From contig AP021857.1 in NCBI GenBank assembly GCA_017347485.1, positions 682,001 to 746,000 of the forward strand: DNA of 64,000 nucleotides, written 5' to 3'. This document shows positions 18,444 to 28,498 of this stretch, in pieces (position 1 is the first letter of the stretch; each line of letters starts with the position of its first letter). The DNA comes from Candidatus Desulfobacillus denitrificans. Its GTDB lineage: Bacteria > Pseudomonadota > Gammaproteobacteria > Burkholderiales > Rhodocyclaceae. The notes under the pieces were generated by a model. That model ran no database searches. It was not told where the DNA came from and saw only the letters and a program-made list of their open reading frames with translations. Position numbers and translations under genes: made by a program.

Positions 18444-19022
18444 CAAATTCACGTTTGCGCATGGCGACCGTCGCATGCGGGCGCCTTGCCCATCGCATTT
18501 TTGCGACACTGCTTGCGATGCGCGGCAAAAAATTCAAAAAACACTTGCATCCGAAAAGTCAAGCTACTAGAATTAGGTCGAACTGTTTGCCGGGGCACTA
18601 GATCTAGTAGGTGAAGCGCCCCACGCGACAAGATGGCGCGACGGCAGACAGCGAAGGGAATGAGGCAGTCCAACGAACCAGGCAGCAGGAGAAGCACGGA
18701 GACCGCTTAATGCAGATTGCAGCATTCGTCGGCCACAGGCCGCGACCTCCTTCCCGTTGCGACGCATCCCTTTCCCCTTCCTTCTTCATTTCATCTTTCC
18801 CCGTTTTCAGCCGCAGCGGCATCGCTGCCGGCGCCAACCTTCCCAGAAGCGAATCCCAACCGACGCGCCAAGGCCGCGCGTTGCGTCTGGCGTCCGCGGC
18901 GGAGAGGGGCATGTGGAATTCAATCGGCGCGGCTTCGCCGCGTCGTTGGATGGTCCGGGCCAGTCGAGACGGATCGTAGTCGATGGTGTTTTATTCCTGT
19001 TACTTCATCTAGGAGGTTTGAA
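18444..19022 (+). other. 579-bp gene-free leader of the histone-like gene
   Basis: No supported coding gene. It holds a strong promoter at 18545-18573 and a 12-bp perfect palindrome ACTAGATCTAGT at 18597-18608, then about 410 bases of untranslated leader up to AGGAGG at 19011-19016. Small open frames here lack ribosome sites and family features. A leader this long could carry RNA-level control or a small RNA; no known riboswitch was recognised. Confidence 0.55.
18545..18573 (+). promoter_or_regulatory. Sigma-70 promoter for the histone-like gene or a leader RNA
   Basis: TTGCAT and TAGAAT separated by exactly 17 bp in a locally AT-rich patch, followed about 24 bases on by the palindrome ACTAGATCTAGT. 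Confidence 0.65.
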
Positions 19023-19544
19023 ATGGCTACTGCTAAGAAACCCGCTGCCAAGAAGAAACCGGCCGCCAAGAAACCGGCTGCCAAGAAGGCCGCCGCCAAG
19101 AAGCCGGCCGCCAAGAAAGCTGCCGCCAAGAAGCCCGCCGCCAAGAAGCCGGCGGTGAAGAAGGCTGCCGCCAAGAAGCCGGCTGCGAAGAAGAAGCCGG
19201 CTGCGAAGAAGAAGCCGGCTGCGAAGAAGAAGCCTGCGGCAAAGAAGAAGGCTGCTGCGAAGAAGAAGCCTGCGGCAAAGAAGAAGCCTGCGGCAAAGAA
19301 AAAAGCGGCTAAGAAAAAGCCTGCGGCAAAGAAAAAGGCTGCCAAAAAACCTGCGGCAAAAAAAGCGGCCAAGAAGAAGCCTGCTGCCAAGAAGAAGCCT
19401 GCGGCAAAGAAAGCCGCGAAGCCCGCTGCAAAGCCTGCGGCAGCTCCCGCCGCGGCGCCGTCAACAGCTGCAGCTCCCGGCCTGAAGTCGTCGCTGAACC
19501 CGGCGGCAGCCTGGCCGTTTCCGACCGGCTCGCGTCCTTCCTGA
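19023..19544 (+). CDS. Lys/Ala/Pro-rich histone H1-like DNA-binding protein
   Basis: The 173-residue protein consists almost wholly of tandem AAKKPAAKK-type units (A-A-K-K-P/K-A) from residue 3 to about 145, then an Ala/Pro-rich tail ending NPAAAWPFPTGSRPS. Such highly basic repeats resemble the C-terminal domain of histone H1 and bacterial AlgP/HctB-type proteins that compact DNA. A strong AGGAGG lies 6 bases before ATG. The DNA repeat itself (GCCGCCAAGAAG) is prone to expansion and contraction. A terminator follows at 19636. Confidence 0.88.
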   Translation: MATAKKPAAKKKPAAKKPAAKKAAAKKPAAKKAAAKKPAAKKPAVKKAAAKKPAAKKKPAAKKKPAAKKKPAAKKKAAAKKKPAAKKKPAAKKKAAKKKPAAKKKAAKKPAAKKAAKKKPAAKKKPAAKKAAKPAAKPAAAPAAAPSTAAAPGLKSSLNPAAAWPFPTGSRPS

Positions 19545-19635
19545 GCCCGTCCGGACCGCCCGGATGGGCGGCTGGGTCACTCCGTGGCCGGTCGCCCATC
19601 CGCGGTCCGTTTCCCGCCAAATCCGTTTAAGACCC

Positions 19636-19667
19636 CAGCACTCGATTCCCGAGTGCTGTTGGTTTTT
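19636..19667 (+). terminator. Rho-independent terminator of the histone-like gene
   Basis: Stem CAGCACTCG / CGAGTGCTG with a five-base loop, followed by TTGGTTTTT. Confidence 0.85.
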
Positions 19668-19699
19668 ACTGTGCGCAGCACAATAATTTTCTTGATTGC

Positions 19700-19728
19700 T
19701 TGACAATAACCAGCAAAAACAATATCAT
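19700..19728 (+). promoter_or_regulatory. Sigma-70 promoter upstream of the lytic transglycosylase
   Basis: A perfect TTGACA and a TATCAT box separated by 17 bp; the best promoter match in the window. It leaves a leader of about 205 bases. Confidence 0.7.
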
Positions 19729-19939
19729 GCGAAAAATTGCAATGCCGCATTTTAGAGGCGGATGCCAAGATTTTTGGCCTTTGCCAATTTAATATGGACA
19801 CCCTTTCGTAACGGTTCTTTCGGCAACCGAGTTCATCGGCGCAATGACCGCGCCCGCAAATCCTCCACACCGTTTCTTCTCATGGCGCTTGCGCCAGGCG
19901 AATCGGTGCAGGGAGTGCCGGAGCATTAGGAGAACAAGC

Positions 19940-20626
19940 ATGAGCAAAACTGCTTGGCTGTGGAAGTTCATGAAGGATGCGTCATCCTGCGTAGTGCATT
20001 TCGCCCATGGCGGGCTATTGGCCGCCGGCTTTCTTGTCACGGCTTTCATGCTGATGTATGTCGGATCGGCAGAAAGTCACGAGCGAGGCCTGCAGGAACT
20101 CGGCGACCTGTTCAGTGATGGCCGCACGTCGAAGGCATCGTCCTCGCCGGCCGCCGAGCAGGCCGTTTCGCCTTCCGGCGCGCGTCCGGCGATCGAATAT
20201 CTTTCACGCAAGTATCGCGTGGCCGCGTCGGCCATCGAGCCCTTGGTGCTGGCGGCCCAGGCTGCCGGCGAAAGGGCCGGCCTCGAGCCGATGCTGATCG
20301 TCGCCGTCATCGCCATCGAATCGGGCTTCAATCCGATCGCCGAAAGCCCGCTCGGCGCACAGGGACTCATGCAAGTGATCCCGCGCTTCCATCAGGACAA
20401 GATCGACGGGGTGGGCGGCAACGGCCTGCTCGACCCGGTGCAGAACATTCAAGTCGGCGCCCTCGTGCTGAAGGAATCCATCCGCCGCGCCGGCTCGCTC
20501 GAAGCCGGTCTGCAGCAATACGCCGGAGCCGTCAGTGACGACGAAGGCCTGTATGCCGCGAAGGTGCTGGCGGAGAAGCAGCGCATCGAGGCCGCTGTCC
20601 GGCGCGCCCGCAGCGGCAGTGCCTGA
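19940..20626 (+). CDS. Membrane-anchored lytic transglycosylase (SLT family)
   Basis: The 228-residue protein has one N-terminal membrane helix (GGLLAAGFLVTAFMLMYVG, ~30-50) and a C-terminal SLT domain with catalytic Glu127 in AVIAIESGFNPIAES, followed by GAQGLMQVIP and the LDPVQNIQVGALVL strand. Such enzymes cleave the MurNAc-GlcNAc bond of peptidoglycan with anhydro-ring formation; the product is what AmpD processes. TAGGAGAA precedes ATG 19940. It is close to soluble SLT proteins such as MltE/EmtA; the exact subfamily is uncertain. Confidence 0.87.
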   Translation: MSKTAWLWKFMKDASSCVVHFAHGGLLAAGFLVTAFMLMYVGSAESHERGLQELGDLFSDGRTSKASSSPAAEQAVSPSGARPAIEYLSRKYRVAASAIEPLVLAAQAAGERAGLEPMLIVAVIAIESGFNPIAESPLGAQGLMQVIPRFHQDKIDGVGGNGLLDPVQNIQVGALVLKESIRRAGSLEAGLQQYAGAVSDDEGLYAAKVLAEKQRIEAAVRRARSGSA

Positions 20627-20635
20627 GCGCGCGGG

Positions 20636-21811
20636 CTATTTCCCCAGGTGGCGTGCCAACCGCATCACGCCTTCTTCCAGTTTTTCCAGGCCCACCGTGT
20701 AGGCGAAGCGTAAGTGCCGCAGCGGCGCGTTTTCGCCGAAATCCAGCCCGGGCGTGATGGCAACGCCAGACTGCTCGATGAGCTCGCGCGCGAAGGCGCC
20801 GCTGTCCGTCGCGAGCGTCGAACAATCGGCGTAGAGATAGAAGGCGCCGCGCGGTTCGGCGGCGATGCGAAAACCCAGCCGGCGCAGCGCCGGCAACAGG
20901 AAGTCGCGCCGTGCCGCGAATTCCGAGCGCCTTTCCTCCAGCAAAGCGATCGTGTCGGGCCGGAAGGCGGCGAGGGCGGCATGCTGCGCCGGCGTCGACG
21001 GCGAAATGAACAGGTTCTGCGCGAGTTTCTCGATTTCGCGCACGAAGCGCCGTGGTGCCACCAGCCATCCCAGGCGCCATCCGGTCATGCCGAAATACTT
21101 GGAGAAGCTGTTGATGACGAACGCGTCATCCGACAGCGCAAGCGCGGTCTGCGCGTCGCAGCCATAAGTCAATCCGTGGTAGATCTCGTCGACCAGCAGG
21201 GCGCCGCCGCGCTGCGCCACGCAGGCCGCCAGGTCGGCCATGGCCGGAGCGGCAATCAACGTGCCGGTCGGGTTGGCAGGGGAGGCCACCAGCAGCCCCT
21301 TGGTACGCCCGCTCCAATGCTGCGCGACCTGCTCCGGGGTCGGCTGGTAATCGGTTTCCGGACCGACGCGCAGCGGGCACGGCAGGCCCTCGAGCGTGCG
21401 CACGAAATGCCGGTTGCAGGGGTAGCCGGGGTCCGGCAGCAGCAGTTCATCGCCCGGGTCGAGCAGCACGGCCAGTGCGAGCAGCAAGGCGCCCGAAGCG
21501 CCGGCGGTGACGACGATCCGTTCGGGTGAGACCTCGATGGCATAGCGCTCGGCATAGAAGCGCGCTATCGCCTCGCGCAGGGCCGGGATGCCGAGGGCAG
21601 GGGTGTAGAACACCTGGCCGCCCCGGATGAATGCTGTTGCGGCCTCGACCATCTGCGGCGGAGTCGGAAAATCCGGTTCGCCCACTTCCATGTGGATGAT
21701 GCTGCGGCCCGCGGCCTCGAGTTCTCGCGCACGGCCAAGCAGCTCCATGACATGAAACGGCGCGATGGCACCCATGCGCCGGGCGGCGGGAAACAATGCG
21801 GGCGGGTTCAT
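20636..21811 (-). CDS. Class I/II pyridoxal-phosphate aminotransferase
   Basis: The 391-residue fold-type-I aminotransferase begins MNPPALFPAARRMGAIAPFH. It has VGEPDFPTP, VTAGASGAL, ASPANPTGT, VDEIYHGLTYG and the PLP Lys238 in NSFSKYFGMTGWRLGW. The C-terminal Arg region is present. It is of the aspartate/alanine/2-oxoglutarate type; substrate cannot be assigned. It converges with the transglycosylase gene (9 bases apart) and is separated from pckG by a terminator. Confidence 0.9.
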   Translation of the reverse strand: MNPPALFPAARRMGAIAPFHVMELLGRARELEAAGRSIIHMEVGEPDFPTPPQMVEAATAFIRGGQVFYTPALGIPALREAIARFYAERYAIEVSPERIVVTAGASGALLLALAVLLDPGDELLLPDPGYPCNRHFVRTLEGLPCPLRVGPETDYQPTPEQVAQHWSGRTKGLLVASPANPTGTLIAAPAMADLAACVAQRGGALLVDEIYHGLTYGCDAQTALALSDDAFVINSFSKYFGMTGWRLGWLVAPRRFVREIEKLAQNLFISPSTPAQHAALAAFRPDTIALLEERRSEFAARRDFLLPALRRLGFRIAAEPRGAFYLYADCSTLATDSGAFARELIEQSGVAITPGLDFGENAPLRHLRFAYTVGLEKLEEGVMRLARHLGK

Positions 21812-21835
21812 GTCCGCCACAGGATAGCATCCCCG

Positions 21836-21867
21836 AAAATGAAAACGGGCGCCCAAGGCGCCCGTTT
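21836..21867 (-). terminator. Rho-independent terminator of pckG
   Basis: On the minus strand ACGGGCGCC / GGCGCCCGT with a 3-base loop is followed by TTTCATTTTC, 16 bases beyond the pckG stop. Confidence 0.85.
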
Positions 21868-21882
21868 CGCGGTAGTGGCCGC

Positions 21883-23724
21883 TTACTCGAGGCCGCTGAA
21901 GTTCATGCGGAAGAGTTCGCGCTTGAGCACCAGTTGCTTGGGCAGGCGCTCCTTCAGCTTGTCGAACAGTTCGCCGTGCAGGTCGAGTTCTTCCTGCCAC
22001 ATCTGGGTGTCGACGCGGGTGAGTTCCTGGAACTGCGTCTTGCTGACTTCATCCAGGCCGGTCCAGTCGAGGTCCTCGAAGCGCGGCATCCAGCCGAGCG
22101 GCGTCTGCTGCGCGCCGACGCGGCCCTTGACGCGGTCGACGATCCATTTCAGCACGCGCATGTTGTCGCCGAAGCCGGGCCACATGAAGTTGCCTTTCTC
22201 GTCCTGGCGGAACCAGTTCACGGTGAAGATGCGCGGCGGGTTGTCGATGACGTGGCCCATGCGCAGCCAGTGGTTGAAGTAGTCGCCCATGTGGTAGCCG
22301 CAGAAGGGCAGCATGGCGAAGGGGTCGCGGCGCACCTGGCCGATCTTGCCGGCGGCGGCGGCGGTGGTTTCCGAGCCCAGCGTGGCGGCCATGTAGACGC
22401 CGTAGTTCCAGTTGAAGGCCTCGAACACCAGCGGCACGGTGGTCGAGCGGCGGCCGCCGAAGATGAAGGCGGAGATGGGCACGCCGGCCGGGTCTTCCCA
22501 TTTTTCGTCGAGGGACGGGCACTGGCTGGCGGGCGCGGTGAAGCGGGCGTTGGGGTGCGCCGCCGGGCGGCCGCAGCCGGGCGTCCACTCCTTGCCGGTC
22601 CAGTCGGTGAGCTTGTCGGGCGGCTGCTTGGTCATGCCCTCCCACCAGACGTCGCCGTCCGGGGTCAGCGCGACGTTGGTGTAGAGGATGTTGGCGTGCA
22701 GCGTCGCCATGGCGTTGTAGTTGGATTTTTCCGAGGTGCCGGGGGCGACGCCGAAGTAGCCGGCCTCGGGGTTGATGGCGTAGAGGCGGCCGTCCTGGCC
22801 CGGCTTGATCCAGGCGATGTCGTCGCCGACGGTGGTGACCTTCCAGCCGCCGAAGGTCTTCGGCGGGATCAGCATGGCGAAGTTGGTCTTGCCGCAGGCG
22901 CTGGGGAAGGCGGCGGCGACGTAGCTCTTTTCGCCCTGCGGCGACTCGACGCCGAGGATCAGCATGTGCTCGGCCAGCCAGCCCTGGTCGCGCGCCATGG
23001 TCGAGGCGATGCGCAGCGCGAAGCACTTCTTGCCGAGCAGGGCGTTGCCGCCGTAGCCCGAGCCGAAGGACCAGATCTCGCGCGTCTCGGGGAAGTGCAC
23101 GATGTACTTGGTGTCCTTGTTGCAGGGCCAGCGCACGTCCTGCTGGCCGGGCTGCAGGGGGTGGCCGACGCTGTGCAGGCAGGGCACGAACTCGCCGTCC
23201 TCGCCCAGCACGTCATACACCGCCTGGCCCATGCGCGTCATGATGCGCATGTTGGTGACGACGTAGGGCGAATCGGAAATTTCCACGCCGATGTGGGCGA
23301 TCGGGCTGCCGAGCGGCCCCATGCTGAAGGGAATGACGTACATCGTGCGGCCGCGCATGCAGCCGTTGAAGAGCCCCGTCAGGGTAGCCTTCATCTTCGC
23401 CGGATCTTCCCAGTTGTTGTTCGGGCCGGCGTCTTCCTTGTGCTGCGAGCAGATGAAGGTGCGGTCCTCGACGCGGGCCACGTCGGAGGGGTCCGACCAG
23501 GCCAGGTAGGAGTTCGGGCGCTTTTCCGGGTTGAGCTTGATCAGGCTGCCGGCGGCAACCATTTCCCCGCACAGGCGGTCGTATTCCTCCTCGGAACCGT
23601 CGGCCCAGACGATGCGGTCGGGCTGGGTGAGCGCCGCCACTTCGGCAACCCAGGCCTTGAGGCGGGCATGGCGGACGTAAGTCGGGGCGTTGAGTGCGGC
23701 GGGATCGGAAAAGCGCTGGTTCAT
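21883..23724 (-). CDS. pckG: Phosphoenolpyruvate carboxykinase (GTP)
   Basis: The 613-residue GTP-type PEPCK interconverts oxaloacetate and PEP, the entry to gluconeogenesis. Visible are the P-loop [13 protein letters not shown], the [19 protein letters not shown] segment and the MGDYFNHWL region near the C-terminus. The start [10 protein letters not shown] at 23724 has GGAGA about 8 bases upstream; the frame extends 12 codons further without support. It is divergent from maeB across 185 bases, so both oxaloacetate/malate exits to PEP and pyruvate may be co-regulated. Confidence 0.96.
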   Translation of the reverse strand: MNQRFSDPAALNAPTYVRHARLKAWVAEVAALTQPDRIVWADGSEEEYDRLCGEMVAAGSLIKLNPEKRPNSYLAWSDPSDVARVEDRTFICSQHKEDAGPNNNWEDPAKMKATLTGLFNGCMRGRTMYVIPFSMGPLGSPIAHIGVEISDSPYVVTNMRIMTRMGQAVYDVLGEDGEFVPCLHSVGHPLQPGQQDVRWPCNKDTKYIVHFPETREIWSFGSGYGGNALLGKKCFALRIASTMARDQGWLAEHMLILGVESPQGEKSYVAAAFPSACGKTNFAMLIPPKTFGGWKVTTVGDDIAWIKPGQDGRLYAINPEAGYFGVAPGTSEKSNYNAMATLHANILYTNVALTPDGDVWWEGMTKQPPDKLTDWTGKEWTPGCGRPAAHPNARFTAPASQCPSLDEKWEDPAGVPISAFIFGGRRSTTVPLVFEAFNWNYGVYMAATLGSETTAAAAGKIGQVRRDPFAMLPFCGYHMGDYFNHWLRMGHVIDNPPRIFTVNWFRQDEKGNFMWPGFGDNMRVLKWIVDRVKGRVGAQQTPLGWMPRFEDLDWTGLDEVSKTQFQELTRVDTQMWQEELDLHGELFDKLKERLPKQLVLKRELFRMNFSGLE

Positions 23725-23909
23725 GTTGCAGGTCTCCAGGACTGATCTTTGAAAAGTCATCGTCGCTGCCGGCCGGATCGGGCGGCAAACGAAAAATTAT
23801 CCGGGGTGTTTGCGATTTGAGGCGAAAAACTCAATGAAATATTATGCCACACTTCGATACCCCGATAAACTCACTTATTGCCCAGCCGGGTAAATTCAAG
23901 GACAACAAG

Positions 23910-26183
23910 ATGGATCAAGCAACCCGAGACGCCGCCCTCGAATACCACCGCAAGCCTCGCCCCGGCAAGATCGCCGTCACGCCGACCAAGCAACTGGTCA
24001 CCCAGCGCGACCTGGCGCTGGCCTATTCGCCCGGCGTGGCGGCCGCCTGCGAGGAAATCGTCGCCAATCCCGCCGAGGCTTCCAGCCTGACTTCGCGCGG
24101 CAATCTGGTGGCGGTGATCACCAACGGCACGGCGGTGCTCGGGCTGGGCAACATCGGCCCGCTCGCCGGCAAGCCGGTGATGGAAGGCAAGGGCGTGCTG
24201 TTCAAGAAATTCGCCGGCGTCGATGTCTTCGACATCGAGGTGAGCGAACTCGACCCCGACAAGCTGATCGACATCATCGCCGCGCTGGAGCCGACCTTCG
24301 GCGGCATCAACCTCGAGGACATCAAGGCGCCCGAATGCTTCTACATCGAGAAGAAACTGCGCGAGCGCATGCGCATTCCGGTCTTCCACGATGACCAGCA
24401 CGGCACCGCCATCATCTCCGCCGCCGCGGTGTTGAACGGCCTGCGCGTGGTCGGCAAGAAGATCGAGGACGTGAAGCTGGTGTGCTCCGGCGCCGGCGCC
24501 GCCGCCATCGCCTGCGTCGACCTCATGCTCGCCCTCGGCCTGCGCCGCGAAAACGTCTGGATGACCGACTCCAAGGGCGTGTTGAGCAGGAAGCGCCTGG
24601 CCGACCTCGACCCGAGCAAGGCGCAGTTCGCCCAGGACACGGCCGCCACCAGTCTGGCCGAGATCGTCGCCGGTGCCGACATCTTCCTCGGCCTGTCGGC
24701 CGCCGGTGTGCTGAAGCCGGAAATGGTCAGGAACATGGCCGACCAACCGCTGATCCTGGCGCTGGCCAACCCCATCCCCGAGATCCTGCCGGAGGAGGCC
24801 AAGGCGGTGCGGCCGGATTGCGTCATCGCCACCGGCCGCTCGGACTATCCGAACCAGGTCAACAACGTCCTCTGCTTCCCCTTCATCTTCCGCGGCGCGC
24901 TGGATGTCGGCGCCACCACCATCACCCAGGAAATGGAGCTGGCCACGGTGCGCGCCATCGCCGAGCTGGCGCATGCCGAGCAGTCCGACGTGGTGGCGGC
25001 CGCCTACGCCGGCTCGGAACTCAACTTCGGGCCGGAATACCTCATCCCGAAACCCTTCGATCCGCGCCTGATCGTCAAGATCGCGCCGGCGGTGGCCAAG
25101 GCGGCGATGGATTCGGGCGTCGCCACCCGGCCGATTGCCGATTTCGACGCCTACCGCGACCAGCTGCAGCAGTTCGTCTACCACTCCGGCCTGCTGATGA
25201 AGCCGGTGTTCGCCGCGGCCAAGCAGGTCGACACGCGCATCGTCTACGCCGAGGGCGAGGACGAGCGCGTGCTGCGCGCCGTGCAGGTGGTGTCGGACGA
25301 GCATCTGGCGAGGCCCATCCTGATCGGCCGGCCCGAGGTGATCGAGCACCGCATCCGGAAATGCGGCCTGCGCATCCGTCCGGGCGTGCATTTCGAACTG
25401 TGCAACCCGCAGCAGGACCCGCGCTACAAGGACTACTGGCAGACCTACCACCAGCTCACCGAGCGCAAGGGCGTCTCGCCCGGCTATGCGCAGATCGAGA
25501 TGCGCCGGCGCCACACCCTGATCGGCGCCATGATGATCCACAAGGGCGACGCGGACGGCATGGTCTGCGGCACCTTCGGCACCTACGCCCTGCATCTGCA
25601 CTACATCGACCAGGTGATCGGCCGGCGCGAAGGCGTCTCGGCCTATTACGCCATGAACGGCCTGATGCTGCCCAAGCAGACGGTGTTCCTCTGCGACACC
25701 TACGTCAATTACGATCCGAGCGCCGAGCAGCTGGTCGAGATGACCCTGCTGGCGGCGGAGGAAGTGCGCCGCTTCGGCCTGACGCCGAAAGTGGCCCTGC
25801 TGTCGCACTCCAGCTTCGGCAGCTACGATACACCGAGCGCGCGCAAGATGCAGCGCGCCACGCAATTGCTGTGGGAACGCGCGCCCGAACTGGAAGTCGA
25901 GGGGGAGATGCACGGCGATGCCGCGCTCTGCGCCGAGGTGCGCGACCAGGTCTTCCCGCACGCCCGCCTGAAGGGGGAGGCCAACCTGCTGGTCATGCCC
26001 TCCCTGGATGCCGCCAACATTGCCTTCAACCTGCTCAAGCAGGCCTCCGGCGACGGCGTCACCATCGGGCCGATCCTGCTCGGCACGCGGGCGCCGGTGA
26101 CCATCCTGACGCCGACCGCCACCGTGCGGCGCATCATCAACCTGACGGCGGTGACCGCCGTCGAGGCGGCCGCCAGGGCCTGA
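23910..26183 (+). CDS. maeB: NADP-dependent malic enzyme with phosphotransacetylase-like C-terminal domain
   Basis: The 757-residue protein starts [20 protein letters not shown]. The malic enzyme part (residues 1-~420) has [39 protein letters not shown] and the NAD(P) fold [16 protein letters not shown]. Residues ~430-757 are PTA-like without known transferase activity and in E. coli MaeB mediate allosteric control by acetyl-CoA. AAGGA precedes ATG 23910 by 7 bases. It makes pyruvate and NADPH from malate during growth on organic acids. Confidence 0.95.
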   Translation: MDQATRDAALEYHRKPRPGKIAVTPTKQLVTQRDLALAYSPGVAAACEEIVANPAEASSLTSRGNLVAVITNGTAVLGLGNIGPLAGKPVMEGKGVLFKKFAGVDVFDIEVSELDPDKLIDIIAALEPTFGGINLEDIKAPECFYIEKKLRERMRIPVFHDDQHGTAIISAAAVLNGLRVVGKKIEDVKLVCSGAGAAAIACVDLMLALGLRRENVWMTDSKGVLSRKRLADLDPSKAQFAQDTAATSLAEIVAGADIFLGLSAAGVLKPEMVRNMADQPLILALANPIPEILPEEAKAVRPDCVIATGRSDYPNQVNNVLCFPFIFRGALDVGATTITQEMELATVRAIAELAHAEQSDVVAAAYAGSELNFGPEYLIPKPFDPRLIVKIAPAVAKAAMDSGVATRPIADFDAYRDQLQQFVYHSGLLMKPVFAAAKQVDTRIVYAEGEDERVLRAVQVVSDEHLARPILIGRPEVIEHRIRKCGLRIRPGVHFELCNPQQDPRYKDYWQTYHQLTERKGVSPGYAQIEMRRRHTLIGAMMIHKGDADGMVCGTFGTYALHLHYIDQVIGRREGVSAYYAMNGLMLPKQTVFLCDTYVNYDPSAEQLVEMTLLAAEEVRRFGLTPKVALLSHSSFGSYDTPSARKMQRATQLLWERAPELEVEGEMHGDAALCAEVRDQVFPHARLKGEANLLVMPSLDAANIAFNLLKQASGDGVTIGPILLGTRAPVTILTPTATVRRIINLTAVTAVEAAARA

Positions 26184-26232
26184 GGCATACCACAGCCTTC
26201 AAGGCCGCCGGGCGGCTGCCGTTATCGCTGTC

Positions 26233-27375
26233 ATGAAAGTCAGTCCCGACAAGACGGCGTTGATCCTGACCGGGGGCGGTGCGCGCGCCGCCTACCAGGT
26301 CGGCGTGCTGGGCGCCATCCGCGAGCTGCTGCCCGATCCGGCGCGCAATCCCTTCCCGATCATCTGCGGCACCTCGGCAGGCGCCATCAATGCCGCCTCG
26401 CTGGCCTGCTTCGCCCGGGATTTCGGCCGGGGCGTGCGTTACCTGGAGGAGGTCTGGGGCGGTTTTCATGCCAACCAGGTCTACCGGTCGGATGCGCTGG
26501 GGATCGGCATCAGCGGACTCAACTGGCTGTCCGCCTTCATGTTCGGCTGGCTCTTCAGGCACAGCCCGCGCTCGCTGCTCGACAACACCCCGTTGCGCCG
26601 CCTGCTCGAACGCAGCCTGGACTTCGGCCAGATCGACGCGGCGATCGAGAGCGGCGATCTGTATGCCGTCTCGATCACGGCATCGGGCTACCTGTCCGGC
26701 CACAGCGTCAGCTTCTTCCAGGCCAGCAATGCGGCGGATACCTGGAAGCGCACCCATCGGGCCGGCGCCAGGACGCGCCTCGACGTCGACCACCTGCTGG
26801 CCTCCAGCGCCATCCCCTTCATCTTTCCGGCCATCAAGATCCATCGCGAGTATTTCGGCGACGGCTCGATGCGCCAGCTGGCGCCGGTGTCCCCGGCCAT
26901 CCATCTCGGCGCCGAGCGCATCCTGGTGGTGGGCGCCGGCCGCATGGAGGATGAAAAGCGTTCGACGCGCGGCGACGTCTACCCGCCCTTGGCCCAGATC
27001 GCCGGCCATGCCCTCTCGTCGATCTTCCTCGACAGCCTGCATGTGGACCTGGAGCGCCTGCAGCGCATCAACAACACGGTGTCGATCATTCCGCCCGAAC
27101 TCCGTGAAAAGGCCGGTTTCCCCCTGCGCAAGATCGAGACGCTGGTCATTTCTCCCACCCAGCGTCTCGATTACATGGCGGCGCGTCACGTGAAAAGCCT
27201 GCCCTGGCCGGTGCGCGCCCTGCTGCGCGGCATCGGCGCCACCAGCAAGGCCGGCTCGGCCTTGGCCAGCTATCTGCTTTTCGAACAGTCCTATACACGC
27301 GCCTTGATCGAACTCGGCTATACGGATACGATGGCGCGGCGCGAAGAAGTGCGTACGTTTCTGGGCACTCACTAA
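26233..27375 (+). CDS. Patatin-like phospholipase
   Basis: The 380-residue protein has the patatin oxyanion loop [18 protein letters not shown], the nucleophile Ser near residue 48 in CGTSAGAIN, and the dyad Asp near 210 in [10 protein letters not shown]. It lacks a signal peptide, so it is likely cytoplasmic or membrane-associated, and would deacylate phospholipids or related lipids. The start codon and first seven codons (MKVSPDKTA) fall within a copy of the dispersed 24-bp motif. It lies 49 bases after maeB. Confidence 0.9.
   Translation: MKVSPDKTALILTGGGARAAYQVGVLGAIRELLPDPARNPFPIICGTSAGAINAASLACFARDFGRGVRYLEEVWGGFHANQVYRSDALGIGISGLNWLSAFMFGWLFRHSPRSLLDNTPLRRLLERSLDFGQIDAAIESGDLYAVSITASGYLSGHSVSFFQASNAADTWKRTHRAGARTRLDVDHLLASSAIPFIFPAIKIHREYFGDGSMRQLAPVSPAIHLGAERILVVGAGRMEDEKRSTRGDVYPPLAQIAGHALSSIFLDSLHVDLERLQRINNTVSIIPPELREKAGFPLRKIETLVISPTQRLDYMAARHVKSLPWPVRALLRGIGATSKAGSALASYLLFEQSYTRALIELGYTDTMARREEVRTFLGTH
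26236..26259 (+). repeat. Dispersed 24-bp motif, copy 3 (start of the patatin gene)
   Basis: AAAGTCAGTCCC, then GACAAGACGGCG; begins directly after the ATG. Three differences from the consensus. Confidence 0.75.
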
Positions 27376-27418
27376 CTTCGAATAAACATTAAATAAACTC
27401 CATAACAAGCTATTATTC

Positions 27419-27446
27419 TTGTAAATTATTCTTTCGGTGCTAAACT
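27419..27446 (+). promoter_or_regulatory. Possible promoter of pbpG
   Basis: TTGTAA and TAAACT separated by 16 bp in an AT-rich stretch, 31 bases before the start codon. Confidence 0.4.
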
Positions 27447-27477
27447 GAAAACCAGTTTGCCGTAATTGGGGGAGTGC

Positions 27478-28455
27478 GTGAAAACCAAGCTGACGAATCT
27501 GCTTGCGATCTGTGCGGCCTTGGCCCTGGGGTCGTTGAGCGCTACGGTCCCGGCCGAAGCGGCCACGGCCGCCAAGCAGCCGCCCAGAGCCAAGGCCAAA
27601 GCCAAGGTGAAGGCCAGGCCTGCGAAGAAAGTCGAGAAGCAGGCGGAAGCGCAGGATCCCGACAACCTGCTGCTGCAGTCATCCGCCGTGGTGGTGCAGG
27701 ACCAATCCTCCGGCGACGTGCTGTTCGAGAAGAATTCCGATGCCGTCCTGCCGATCGCCTCGATCACCAAGCTGATGACGGCGATGGTGGTGCTGGATGC
27801 CCGCTTGCCGCTGAACGAAACGCTCAGCATCGGCCTGGAGGACGTGGACACCCTCAAGGGCACCCGCTCCCGCCTGAAGGTCGGCGCCCGCCTCTCGCGC
27901 GAGGACATGCTGCTGCTGGCGCTGATGGCCTCCGAAAATCGCGCCGCCTCCGCGCTGGCGCGCCATTATCCGGGCGGCAACACGGCCTTCATCGAGGCCA
28001 TGAACCACAAGGCCGCCGCCATCGGCCTCAAGGACACGCGCTTCGAGGACCCGACCGGCCTGACCGCCGCCAACGTCTCGAGCGCGCGCGACCTCACCAA
28101 GATGGTGGCTGCCGCCTCGCACTATCCGCTCATCCGCGAGCTGTCCACCACCGGCGAACGCACCCTGCTGATCGACGGCCGGCCGATCGCCTACCACAAC
28201 ACCAACATGCTCGTGCGCAGCCCGGCTTCCGGCTGGGAGATCGCCGTGTCGAAAACCGGCTACATCCGCGAGGCCGGCAAATGCCTGGTCATGCAGGCCT
28301 GGCTCAACAACCGGCCGGTGGTCATCGTGCTGCTGGATTCGTGGGGCAAGCTGACGCGCATCGGCGATGCCAACCGCATCAAGCGCTGGATCGAGAACGC
28401 CTCGGCCGCCGGCAGCCGCCCGAGCGCCGCGCTGGGCCGCCGGCCGGCGGGCTGA
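27478..28455 (+). CDS. pbpG: D-alanyl-D-alanine endopeptidase / PBP7-type
   Basis: The 325-residue secreted serine peptidase has a signal peptide (TKLTNLLAICAALALGSLSA), a Lys/Ala/Pro linker, then the three active-site motifs: S95-I-T-K, S-E-N (ASENRAASAL) and K-T-G near 260 (SKTGYIREAG). PBP7 cleaves cross-links in peptidoglycan. GTG 27478 is preferred; a TTG at 27466 would add four residues, and the purine-rich GGGGGAG lies just before. A terminator follows at once. Confidence 0.9.
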   Translation: MKTKLTNLLAICAALALGSLSATVPAEAATAAKQPPRAKAKAKVKARPAKKVEKQAEAQDPDNLLLQSSAVVVQDQSSGDVLFEKNSDAVLPIASITKLMTAMVVLDARLPLNETLSIGLEDVDTLKGTRSRLKVGARLSREDMLLLALMASENRAASALARHYPGGNTAFIEAMNHKAAAIGLKDTRFEDPTGLTAANVSSARDLTKMVAAASHYPLIRELSTTGERTLLIDGRPIAYHNTNMLVRSPASGWEIAVSKTGYIREAGKCLVMQAWLNNRPVVIVLLDSWGKLTRIGDANRIKRWIENASAAGSRPSAALGRRPAG

Positions 28456-28475
28456 GACGCCCGGGAGCCGCGCAG

Positions 28476-28498
28476 GGGCCGGCATTGCCGGCCCTTTT
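28476..28498 (+). terminator. Rho-independent terminator of pbpG
   Basis: GGGCCGGC / GCCGGCCC stem with ATT loop, then TTTT. It overlaps the stop codon of the converging iclR-type gene. Confidence 0.75.

Larger units (their letters stand above)
19545..19939 (+). other. 395-bp intergenic region
   Basis: It holds the histone-like gene terminator (19636-19667), then a strong promoter (19700-19728) and a ~200-base AT-rich leader before the lytic transglycosylase. No coding gene is supported in it. Confidence 0.6.

Noticed and set aside
18717-19022. N-terminal extension of the histone-like protein by 102 codons
   Set aside because: The frame is open, but the extension is compositionally unlike the repeat protein, and an excellent AGGAGG lies 6 bases before ATG 19023.
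18920-19390. Minus-strand frame giving an Ala/Phe/Gly repeat protein
   Set aside because: It is the mirror of the AAKKPAAK codon repeat, has no ribosome site, and simply reflects the GCCAAGAAG DNA repeat.
19023-19444. CRISPR-like or tandem-repeat array
   Set aside because: The repeated units are codons of the Lys/Ala/Pro protein with no unique spacers between them.
22590-22670. Additional copy of the 24-bp motif near GACCCCGGACGGCGACG (minus strand, in pckG)
   Set aside because: Only the GGACGGCG end matches; the AAAGTCAGT half is absent.
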